Part shown: in pieces, positions 45,868-56,094 of the stretch
How positions within the stretch are numbered: the stretch's first letter is position 1
How the letters are laid out: every line of letters starts with the position of its first letter
Assembly (NCBI GenBank): GCA_038087015.1
Contig: JASBNA010000003.1
Location: 124,001-188,000 of the forward strand
DNA from: Cerrena zonata
Lineage: Eukaryota; Basidiomycota; Agaricomycetes; Polyporales; Cerrenaceae
Direction of reading: 5' to 3'
Length of the DNA: 64,000 nt
Position numbers and translations under genes: made by a program
The notes under the pieces: model-generated
Databases searched by the model: none
What the model saw: only the letters and a program-made list of their open reading frames with translations
What the model was told of the DNA's origin: nothing

Positions 45868-48800
45868 ATGATCTCTCACCGCTCTTCTCAGAAAAGACAA
45901 TGGTTCCACTATTCCTTATGGCTATTTGGCCTGTGGTTGATGTTATGTAACATGCTGCACTATTCATCTATCTCTGAGTTCTCTATTGCCTCTAAAGAAT
46001 TATCTATCCAGAAGTCATTGTTTGAGAGGTGTGTAGCGACTCTACCAGAAGTAATATATAATATCCAGAAGTATAATGTTAGAAGTATCCAGAAGTATCC
46101 AGAAAGAAGTATATTGAAGTATCCAGAAAGAAGTATCTTGAAGTCTATAGAACCAGAAGTAGCAAACAAAGTAGAAGATAAATCAGAAGTATTGAGGAAC
46201 ATTGGATATAAATGCAGTCTATATTTTCTAATAGACCTTCGAGTGCCAGTCAGCAGCAACAGACTTTACATTCAGATCATGGGGTATCTTTATAGTCATA
46301 GATCTACTACACCATATATGAGGGTTGCAAGGTTAAAGCTGATGCTTGAACAAGGTTTACATAAAGCTCATGACTTTAAAGCCTTGTTTTTTAAATCAAT
46401 GGAGCTTGATCATGCAAAGTACATATTCTACTCTGATTCAAATAAGCCACATCGTCCCTTAGCATTCTATCCTAATCAACTATCTGGTGGAGGTAAAGAA
46501 CCAATCAAGAAGCGTACGTGGTCATCAGAGGAGCTACAAAGCTATACCACTATTCCTATTCCTAAGGGCAGCTATAAGTATGTGAGCTATGTTCCCACAA
46601 ATATAGATATAAAATTAGATAAGCTACATATAGAGATTCCTCTAAATGTCTTGATTAATAAGCTCAAGTCAGCAGATCTCAAGGATGTAGGTATTGCACA
46701 TGGTCTGAGCATGTGGCGGTCTAAGTACATATCATTACCTGTGATTCAGAAACGTATCCAAGAGCATAATTGTAATGACTTCTGCTGTTTATCATATTAT
46801 TCAGTATTTGAAAGCAATGTGTCTCCCAAAAGTGGAGCAGATCGTATTGCAAAACTTAGAAAGGTGGATACAGATTATAAAGTCAGAGATCAAGACCGTC
46901 CTCGCAGGAGTGTTAATTTTCCACCCACACCTCCTTCAAATAAGCTGATGACACAGATCATCCAGGAATTCTGTGCACAATCAGAGGCAGAGAACCTTGA
47001 AGAGATTGGCTGTGCAGTCTGTGGTCAACTGAAAAAGAAGAAACGAATGACAAAGATGGCTGATCTTAAAGTAGATTTGGATATCTTAGAGAATGACCAG
47101 ATCACAAGAAGGCTCCGAACAGCTATTTCTGATCCTATATCTTTTCTCAAAGGGCCTGTTTTAGATGACACCTGTCAGCATATTTGCCCTGCATGTGTAC
47201 ATAGCCTAAGTCAGGGCAAGGCACCAGAGGACTCTCTTTCAAATGGTCTGTGGTTGGGGACAGTTCCACCAGAGCTCAAAGACCTGTCTTGGACAGAGAA
47301 GCTGCTAGTGGCACGAGTGATACATAACTACTGTGTGATCAGAGTAGCCTCCTCTGGCTCACGTAAGCTCAAAGCCAATGCTATCTGCCACTCTATGCCC
47401 ACTCCCAAGATCTATACCATGTTGCCACCTCCTAGAAAGGACCTTGATCTTGTTCTCTCTTGTATTTTCATTGGTCCAACCCCACCCACTGCAGCTGATT
47501 ACAAGCGGACTCCCTTCCTGGTCCGTCATAACAAGGTAGCCACTGCACTGGAATGGCTCAGGCTTAACCATATTGACTATGCAGATATTGGTATTTCATA
47601 TAAGAATCTCAAGGAGTACAGTGAGAGCGAGCCTCCAGTACATGTTATCTATCAAAAATCTGAGGACAACTCAATGAAAGAGTCAGAGTCCACTGCTGTA
47701 AATGACAATGGAGATGAAGAGGCTACATCAGAGGGCCAGTGTCCCTTTGTTGTACATGGCCTGACTGGAGAGCAGCTTACTGAGCTGATGAAGCAGGATC
47801 CCAAGAAGATCACAGCCAAAGCACTGCATCATTTCAAGAATCATGGCCATACCCTTGGCATAGGCCAATCAGATACTCCAGAGTCTCTGTATGACAATCC
47901 CCAGCTGTATCCACAGATGTTTCCATGGTTGTTTCCATATGGACTGGGTGGGATAGGCAATGATCGAGGGTTCAAGCCATTGCCTGATGCAAAACATAAG
48001 AAGTGGCTGCTGATGTATCATGACAAACGCTTCCAGCTAGACCCAACCTTCTGCTTGATTGCATGGAATCAGCAGCAGATCAAGAATAGTGTGACTGGGG
48101 GATATCTTATGACCCAGAAAAAGTCCTTTGGTCAGATCTCTGAGCGGCTGCTCAACCTTGATCAGTCAGTTCTTCAGAGTATCATAGAGCGGCTGGAGAA
48201 AGATGGCTATATGAAGCCAGAGACCCCGCAGGAGCTTGACTGCTTCCGTATCCTCAATGACCTGGACTTTGTGAATGCCAAGGTAGATGGATCTACCACC
48301 AACAAGAAGTATATGCGTAATGAAATATGGTCCATGATCAGCTCGCTTGGTGCTCCCTCCTGGTTTATCACCTTTTCTCCTGCAGATATTAACCATCCAG
48401 TTGCACTCTACTTTGCAGATACTCAGGAGACATTCAACCCTATTCCCAAGGAATACAATGAGCGGGTAAGACTGATTGCCAACAATCCTGTTGCTGGTGC
48501 CCGCTTCTTTCACTTTATGGTCAAGTTGTTTCTCAGACATATTCTTGGGGTTGGCTCAGATCACAGAGGACTCTATGGAGACACTGCTGGCTACTATGGC
48601 ACTGTTGAGCAGCAAGGTAGACTCACCCTACACATGCATATGCTGGTCTGGATAGTAAACTGTCTGACCCCTCAAGAGATTTGGGACAAGATGCTGGGTC
48701 CCAAGTCTACCTTCCAGCAGCGTATTATTGAATATCTTGAGAGTGTCCATATGGGAGAGTTCACCACGGGTACCATGGCAGATGTAGAGGCACGACTAGA

Positions 48801-49404
48801 CAAGGAGAAGCAGCGCAAGGGCTATGTGCCTGCTACAGAGACTTTGCCCACTGCCCCACCCAAAAGGACATGCAAGACCCAGTGTGGAGAGTGTGAGACC
48901 CAGTGTGGAGAGTGTGAGAACTGTTCAAAGATCATAGCTTGGTGGAAAATGTACCAGTATACTGTAGATGAGTTGTTGTATCTTTCCAACAGACATAGCT
49001 GCCACAAAGGATGTATGAACAACAAGTATGGCACATGCAAAGGCCGCTTTCCTCGTCCACTCTTCACTATGACCACTGTTGATCCAGAGTCTGGAGCAAT
49101 CAATATGAAAAAGGGTGAGTCATGGATGAACTGGTTTACAACCCTAGTCACCTATCTTCTTCGGTGCAATACTGATATCACAAGCCTGCTGTCAGGTACT
49201 GCTATCAAATCAGTGGTGGCCTATGTGACTGACTATATTACTAAGACTCCACTCAAGACATATACAGTGTTTCATGCTGTGCGCAATGTGTTTAGCAAAC
49301 TCAATGATGAGGACAGAGATGTCAATGAGGATAGTAGAAGCAAGGCAAGGTCTGGCTTTATCAAGATTGTCAATGCATTGACTGCTCAAAGTTACAATTC
49401 CTGA
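45868..49404 (+). pseudogene. Helitron Rep protein (DUF6570 + Helitron_like_N), truncated before the helicase
   Basis: The ORF of 1178 codons has a low-complexity N-terminus with a direct repeat (YPERSILK twice, aa about 75-95). A DUF6570-like domain spans about aa 375-590 (CAVCGQLKKKK, HICPACVHSL, LPPPRKDLDLVLSCIFIGP). The Rep endonuclease occupies about aa 700-1150: PQMFPWLFPYGLGG, then the HUH motif in GRLTLHMHMLVWI (about aa 920), Cys-rich CGECETQCGECENC, and the paired catalytic tyrosines in VAYVTDYITK (about aa 1118-1122). The frame ends after NALTAQ where the 311-bp repeat begins, so the Pif1 helicase is missing. Helitron termini (5' TC, 3' hairpin with CTRR) were not located. Confidence 0.85.
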
Positions 49405-49701
49405 GGTATAAAGGTATTGTTTTTCTTGTCTGAACTTTGCTGGAGCGCTTATACCATAACGTGAAACCACTACCTAGCCCTAGTCCAGGGTTTAGAGGGA
49501 ATTTTGTTTATCTCATATCTTCACAACCACTACCTCTTTTGCTCTCAAAACTTGACCATAGAACAACTCAAAGTTTGTACTATAAGTCAACTTCCCAGAG
49601 CAAAATGAGTTGATAGAGAGAATGTTGAGATATAAGCAAAATTGAGATTTGGGTTGAGTGTGGGCAAACTGGGCACTTGTTGAACCCTAGAGTGGGGTTG
49701 G
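49391..49701 (+). repeat. 311-bp dispersed repeat, copy 2, interrupting the Helitron ORF
   Basis: Same length and orientation as 24484-24794, about 90% identical. It begins TTACAATTCCTGAGG right after the codons for NALTAQ, and the Helitron reading frame does not resume afterwards. The reverse strand of both copies can be read as MVSRYG(T/I)SAPAKF, but the frame is short and I take it as incidental. Confidence 0.8.
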
Positions 49702-49779
49702 CCCTATGAGCCCCGGTAATTGCAAAGATATGAAATTGTAGCAAACTAACCTCACTCAATTGTTGTATAAATAATGTCA

Positions 49780-50928
49780 ATGGGTAGAGCCTGAGAAATA
49801 GAGCATAGTAAAAGTAGAAAAAAGGTGATCTGGTCAGAATTGACAGAGAGATATGTTAAACAATATGTGTTTTGGGAGAAAAAGTGAAACAGAGACTCAC
49901 TTTTAATATTATTGGAAGTGGTGTATATACCATCAGATAGAGCTCAGAAAATGACACCTGGTAGCCACAAGAAGTATGTAGTTTGGATAGAAATTAGGAG
50001 AGCTATAGGGAAAACAACATATGAGTCTATGTTTTGACAGAGAATTGCCATATATGGTATGTTTTCTGCATTACATAATCAAAACATACCTTGTTCTCAA
50101 ATTTCAGTTTGCAGGGGGTGCTTATTTCAGCTATTATGTAAGCATATTAGTCTATATGCAATAAGCCAAAACAGATGTAGTGAACAAGATCTCTAAGTGT
50201 TGTGTCCTAAGATGCCTAGCTTACAATGTCATAATTTGGCTTTGCTTGCTTATGTAATGTCTCTGTATAGACACTGGATAACTTGACAGATGTGTAAAAC
50301 TGATTCATCTTAAATAGACCTGCTAGGAGTTGGCATAAGGCTATTTTCTTCCTTAAGACATATAGTCCTGGATAAAAGAAAATAGTGTAACTATCTAAGT
50401 GCAAGTAATACCAGCACTTGAATGGATGATATGGGCGGAGAGAGAGATTAAATAATGATCAAATCAAATTTTGCAGATGATATTTGTACTTATTTGCTTA
50501 GGTAATAGTGTGAATGTGGCGGTAGCAATGTGAGGTCACTTGATGATTATATGGAGAGTCTCAATAGATAGAGGTTGAGAAATGGAGGCTATTAGCAAAA
50601 GAAAGTAGGTAATTTGGATAGAAGCTAGGAGAGATATAAGGCCAACAAGATATGTTTTATGGGAAAAAGTGGAATATGGTATGTTTTTGAACCTTATTGG
50701 TAGTGGTGTAAACACCATTGGATAAAGCTCGAGAAATGGAGCCTGATAGCAATAGAAAGTATGTGATTTGGATAAGAATTGGGGGAGCTATGGGGAAAAC
50801 AACATATGGAATGTATGTTTTGACAGAAGACTGCTATATATGGTATGTTTTCTGTATTACATCAGCAAAAATATGACTTATGTTGTCAGAGTTCACTTTG
50901 CCAGTGGGCACTTAAAACCAGCTATTAT
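49780..50928 (+). repeat. Approximately 160-bp repeat family, direct copies
   Basis: Units share GGTGT.{0,3}ACACCATT/ATACCAT, GAGCCTGGTAGCAATAGAAAG-like, GATTTGGATAAGAATTGGGG and GGGAAAACAACATATG blocks. Copies start near 49780 (weak), 49925, 50560 and 50710. The intervening 50175-50540 has no ORF of note but contains a constant-loop hairpin at 50397-50419. The same units recur inverted at 54586-54990. Confidence 0.7.
50397..50419. repeat. Constant-loop hairpin, isolated copy in AT-rich DNA
   Basis: Stem AAGTGC/GCACTT (50397-50402, 50414-50419) with loop AAGTAATACCA. No intact gene is next to it. It shows the hairpin family is not limited to the 30-38 kb interval. Confidence 0.55.
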
Positions 50929-51092
50929 ATAATCACATTAATCCATATATGGGTATATTACAAACAAATATCAATAAATAGTAATGTAGCTAACTAAGCA
51001 CTTTGGGCATTATTCATTAGGCACTTAGTTAACTATGTCATTATTTATTTATATTTGTTTGTAATATACCCATATATAGATTAATATGATTA
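50929..51092. repeat. AT-rich palindrome with arms of about 72 bp
   Basis: 50929-51000 and 51021-51092 are inverted copies differing mainly by C/T transitions (ATAATCACATTAATCC against ATAATCATATTAATCT, then GGGTATATTACAAACAAATA shared). The centre CTTTGGGCATTAT and the adjoining stem correspond to the central hairpin at 32560-32620, with G-to-A and C-to-T changes. Confidence 0.85.
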
Positions 51093-51694
51093 TATCTATA
51101 CATCTAAAGCAAAGACATATACCCAAAAAGGCAAGTGGGTGATTATATCACTAAAGGTATTAGGTCATTGCTGTATTTGATAGAGATAGCTATCTTGCGT
51201 GAAGCGCGGCCCAGAGGGTGGGTGATGATGCAGACAGACACTCTTAAGTAAGTTGCAAAATAAAATAAAATATAGCACAAACTTAGACAGTAGAGATGTC
51301 ACTGTAGTAACAAGGGGGGAGATTTGAAACTCCATACTTATCTACCATAACTGTGAAATTTTGGGTGTATTCTACTATGTTGATGATTTTTTTAAAGCAA
51401 AGTTACAGGATAAAAATAAGGAGTATATTAACCCAATAAACTTGGTTAGAGTATAAAATTCAACCTCTCAATAAGCATGGGCAAAGAGAGAGTGATGGAA
51501 TCAATATTTTTGGCCCGAGCATATATTATAAGCCAATCTGTCAAAATATTATATCCATTAAAATTGCACAGACTTTGGAAAAGTATATAATTTAATTAGT
51601 ACAGATATAGCATACAAGGGCACATCGTATCCTACTGAGAATAAATAATTTATTTCCAGAGAGCTGAAGGCCCTCTATCAATTATTTTCAGCAA
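51093..51694. other. AT-rich spacer, nothing recognised
   Basis: Sequence between the palindrome and the hAT element. A short GC-rich island (about 51190-51225) stands out. No ORF, repeat copy or RNA gene was identified. Confidence 0.4.
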
Positions 51695-52315
51695 GTGTCA
51701 GCTAAAGTCCAGCACGAGTCTACTCATGGATCTACTCAGACTTGACCTGTGGGTTTTCCCAAATTTCAAACCACTACTTGGACTCATATGAGTCGAGTCA
51801 ATATTTGACCCAGACCTATGGGTCAAGTACCCACCATTCTGCAAGTACCTGTGGGTACTTGGTCAAAAGATCCATGACTCCAAGTAGATCCATAGGTATT
51901 GCTCATATCCACTGAATTACTGTAATATAGAACCAGATGTAATAGAAATTTCAGAAAACATTAATATTTGTGGTCCTACAAACAATCAAATCCTACTCTG
52001 AGTCAGAAACATCAGGAGTAATTAACTCTGGTAATTCAGACTCATCAACACCACTTTCCTCAATTTCCTAACCTTGAGGAGACCCCAATATTCCACTATG
52101 AATAGCCTCTTCAGAACAAGCATGAAGATATTCTGAGTTGTGCAAGATATCAGATAGCCAGATGGTGTCTTCATTAGAGGGCATAAGTGCTCGCTCTAAT
52201 AGCTATAGTTGCCCCAGAACATGAGTTAATGAGTTAAATTTGAAGCAAGCAAGATGTAACAGTTAAGAAACTCACCAGCCACCTGCCCTGAGCCCAAACA
52301 AAAAGGCGTTCAAGT

Positions 52316-52985
52316 TATTTTATGAAAAGTCTCTTACAAAAGATGATTTTCAGACTCAAAAAATGATCTAAAAATTCTGAATTGCAGCAGAAATTAATAA
52401 TTCACAAAAACCTATGCAAATTTAGACTTTTGTATACACTTGTCAGAGTTCAAAAAAGCTCTATTTATATATATTTTTTGCTGGGGCAAAATTCAGTATG
52501 CAAAATTCAACATTTTGATACACTTTTATTTTGTCAAAAATTATAATATAATTATATATATTAAAATAAAATTTCATGACAAGACAGCCTAAAGAGAAGA
52601 TATAGACTACTGTTCTTAGTATATCATAGTCTCTGTCAATAAGAGTATTTGATGGAGGTATTTTGGTATACAATACTATGCATCTTGCCAATTTAGCAGT
52701 TTAAATTTTATATCAGTTTTGGAAAAATAAATGTATGTCAAAACTTTGAATTTTGTATTCCAAATTTTGCTCTAACAAAAAATGTATCAAAATTGAGCCT
52801 TTTTAAACTGTAAAAACTGGATATAAAAGTCAGAATTTGTATTGGTTTTTGTGATTTATCAAATTCTGCTACAATTCTGAATTTTTACATCATTTTTTGA
52901 GTCTAAAAAGTATGTTTTGTAAGAGACTTTTTATAAAACTTTACTTTACTTTTATGGAGCCTGAAATTTGGGCTATGGTCCAGTG
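52316..52985. mobile_element. CACTA-like MITE copy 2, left end missing
   Basis: It is closely similar to 20691-21405 along its whole length and ends with the same terminus ...GGGCTATGGTCCAGTG at 52985. The first about 48 bp, including the CACTGG left terminus, are missing, so this copy cannot show its target duplication. It lies inside the hAT element. Confidence 0.85.
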
Positions 52986-53049
52986 GAGGGGAAGTGTTCC
53001 GTCACAAAGGTATTTACATCGCTAAAAATTGTGGATTAGATCTAGCTAA

Positions 53050-54332
53050 TCTCTATGCTAGCTTGTACAGGTGGCGAAGTGTGTCGTACACTCTCCTACA
53101 CTGAGAGAAGACCTCCACACTGCTTGTGAGATGGCAAAGATCAAGCCAAAGCAAATGAAGCGGTCCGTGGAGACACATTGGAATACCCTAGCCAAAGTGA
53201 TCCAACGGGCTCTCTATCTATGTGCTGCCATTGACAAGGTAGTCTCACTCTCAAAGTATGACAAGAATGGGAAGAAAGGCCTCCGTCAATACAGGCTTCT
53301 ATCAATGGAGTGGAATATACTTCGGCAGTTGGGCCATGTCCTGGGGGTATGTTGTATCCCATTTTCGGTGTGATCACTTGCTAACCGTCTAATTGCGACT
53401 CCGTTCTCAGGCATTTCTCGAGGCCACCTTGCATATCTCAAAATCGAAAATGCCATTGCTTCATGAGGTTATCCCCCTCATTGACTCTTGCACTGCTATA
53501 CTTGAGTCCGCCGTTACTGATGTCTCGAACCACCAGTCAATTCGAGTGGGTGTGGCACATGGAATTTTAATTCTCAATAAGTATTATTCTAAGACAGACA
53601 AGTCTGTAATGTACTGAATGGCTATGAGTAAGTCTTTCTTACTTCGCCATCTATCACTCCATGGTTACTGTTGACTTGATATTAGTAATGCACCCACGTT
53701 ACAAGCTTGAATACTTCCGCCGTCACAAGTGGGAGCCAGAGTGGATCCGTACTACTGAGGATATTCTTCGGGACCAGTGGACTTGGTATTATCAAGACTC
53801 AAATGCAACACCATCAACCTCTCAATGTGATAGGTCTCAAATGCAAGATAGCGTGGTGTCCTACTTTGATATCGATGACTTTGGTACCACTCCAGACGGT
53901 GATTTGCTAGCTGAGTATCTTGAGTCTCTAACAATCAGAGGCTGTGCTGATCTCATCCAGTACTGGTCATCTCTCCTTGCTGGGGGGGATCCTCGGGCCC
54001 AAATGGCACTGGACTTCTTGTCCGCTCCAGGTATGTTATTTTTATATTAATATTACAATGTTTATCATTAATTTCATCTGACTACAGCCACATCAACAGA
54101 TATTGAACGTGCTTTCTCCTGTGGCGGACTCACCGTTTTGAAGTGCCGTCATGCCTTAAGTGACAAGTCTACCCGTGCTGCCACTGTCTTAAGTTCTTGG
54201 GCTCATGTTAAGGGTCTCATTCCCGAGGAGGATATGGTTAGAGCAATGAAAGAGAGAAATAAGCGAACAAAGAAAACAAAAACTCCCAATGTATATGTAG
54301 ATGAGAAATCGGATGGATTAGAGGCTGTATAA
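53050..54332 (+). pseudogene. hAT transposase fragment with TGA stop and N-terminal loss
   Basis: Exons read VAKCVVHSPTLREDLHTACE, KRSVETHWNTLAKVIQRALY, then after an intron FLEATLHISKSKMPLLHEVI and RVGVAHGILILNKYYSKTDK followed by VMY and a TGA at 53615-53617. After another intron come HPRYKLEYFRRHKWEPEWI and, from about 54088, the hAT dimerisation block SAPATSTDIERAFSCGGL (catalytic Glu in IERAF) and RHALSDKSTRAATVLSSWAH. The stop is at 54332. The BED finger and first catalytic region are absent, probably lost around the MITE. In related proteins an Arg follows the Tyr where TGA now stands. Confidence 0.85.
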
Positions 54333-54585
54333 ATGTTTTTATTTTTATATTTTTATATAAGTACCCATAAGTTTACTCATCATTTCGGCAAACAATACTT
54401 GGATCCATATGGGTCAAGTCTTGGTTGAGACTCAGACCCATGAGTCATATACTCATGGGTATTTTCATGAGTCTCTCTATGAGTACTTGTGGGTATCTGC
54501 TACTCGTGCTGGGCTTTAGTGTCAGCTTGCTGTAGGCTGTGTTTGGGCTGCATATGACCGTGGTGACCACAGGCATTATATTCTG

Positions 54586-54990
54586 TAATAGCTGGTTTTA
54601 AGTGGCCACCGGCAAAGTGAACTCTGACAACATAAGTCATGTTTTTGCTAATGATATGCAGAAAACATACCATATATAGCAGTCTTCTGTCAAAACATAC
54701 ATTCCATATGTTGTTTTCCCCATAACTCCCCCAATTCTTATCCAAATCACATACTTTCTATTGCTACCAGGCTCCGTTTCTCAAGCCCTATCCAATGGTG
54801 TCTACACCACTACCAATAAGGTTCAAAAACATACTATATTCTGCTTTTCCCCCTAAAATATATGTTGTTTGCCCTATATCTTTGTCAATTTATATCCAAA
54901 TCACTTTCTTTCTGTTGCTACCATGCTTTATTTTTGAAGCTTTTTTTACTGGTGCTTTTTATTTGTCCCTATCTCCTACTCTCCACTATC
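54586..54990 (-). repeat. Approximately 160-bp repeat family, inverted copies
   Basis: The reverse complement of this stretch aligns with 50560-50928 over about 350 bp, including the block TGTCAGAGTTCACTTTGCC. With the left arm it forms a long inverted repeat around the hAT insertion and the palindrome. It may be the terminal repeats of a decayed element into which the hAT jumped. Confidence 0.75.
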
Positions 54991-56090
54991 ATAACATTAT
55001 TATTTGATTAAACCTGTAATTTCTACTTTATAAATCTGAAAAGTGATATTTAGGATAGTGTTCTGCAAGCTAAGGCTTGAGCTCTTCAAACCTTCAAGCC
55101 TGATCTACTATAAGCCTGACCAAGCTCAGCCTTCTGTATAGCTTATAAGGGTTTATTGGACAGACTTTGATATTAGACTGGCCTTTATAAGTCATTAAGC
55201 TCAGACTTAATTGAAGTTTTGATCAATCATTGGTCACATACATTCTATTGACTATTAACTGCATATACCCTATTGACATCTATATTCAAGATATTATTTC
55301 TATTATCAATTCACATTCTCAGCTTTGATCTAATTCTCAAGATAGCAATATCTCTTCTCTTTATCTCAGTTAGCTATAAAACACATTATTATAATCCATA
55401 GTTCAAGAAATAAACCTACCTCTCTTACCACTATATCTACATATTCAGTTTACCACTGCAAACTAACTGAGAAATTATATGATTCAAATAATTATAGAAA
55501 GCTTAAGCTAATATATTAGCATAAAACTTAATCTCTTGCACATATAGAGATGATACAACTAGCTATATCTACCAATAGTGCTTATCAATCAAGGTTTTCT
55601 TCTTTCATTGTAGCTGTCTCTTCTTTCATTTTAATAGCAATCTCTTTAATTTTAGCTCCAGCTTTATAAAGCTTTTTAGCCTCTATTCTTCTAAGCTTTT
55701 CAATAGCAATTATCTTAGACAATGACTCAGATGATTCCAAATCTAATAACAATATAGAGATTGTTTATTCTCATATAATTGTTGTTAAATTGATGCTAAT
55801 AACTGATACTTATTACAGAATATGAAAACTGGGTATGATAGAAGATAAGTTTGGGACTTATTATATTTTGAAGATGATAAATCTGGATCTGAAAACAATG
55901 CAGATAAATCTAAACCAGAAGTCACCTCAACTTTAAAGGTGTGAAAGTGAAAGATACCTTAAAAAAAGCAAGATAAATTTTTATTATAATATTATTTTAT
56001 TAAACTTCTAATAATAATAAAATCATTTATTTAGCAACAAACAAAAGAAAGAAAAATACAAATCTAGAGCCTGTCAATGAGAAGGGATTT
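54991..56090. other. AT-rich decayed sequence without recognisable gene
   Basis: No ORF over about 60 codons and no repeat copy found elsewhere in the window. Some stretches look like diverged repeats ('aagcctgatctac', 'ctataagcctgacc', about 55085-55130). Confidence 0.4.
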
Positions 56091-56094
56091 TTCA

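Larger units (their letters stand above)
51703..54518 (+). mobile_element. hAT element with perfect 8-bp target-site duplication, containing a nested MITE
   Basis: The ends are TAAAGTCCAGCACGAGT (51703) and, inverted at 54518, TAAAGCCCAGCACGAGT. The 8-mer GTGTCAGC flanks both (51695-51702 and 54519-54526). Both subterminal regions carry many copies of short motifs such as GACCCATGAGT, TGTGGGTACTTG and CCATAGGT, as usual for hAT. The interior holds a truncated CACTA-like MITE (52316-52985) and the 3' two thirds of a transposase gene. Confidence 0.92.

Noticed and set aside
45960..46259. Minus-strand ORF of 99 codons opposite the Helitron N-terminus
   Set aside because: It mirrors the low-complexity direct repeat of the Helitron ORF and has no independent support.
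24372..49470. Shared minus-strand ORF start MVSRYG in both 311-bp repeats
   Set aside because: Both ORFs run out of the repeat into unrelated sequence, so this is shared non-coding DNA and not a gene.
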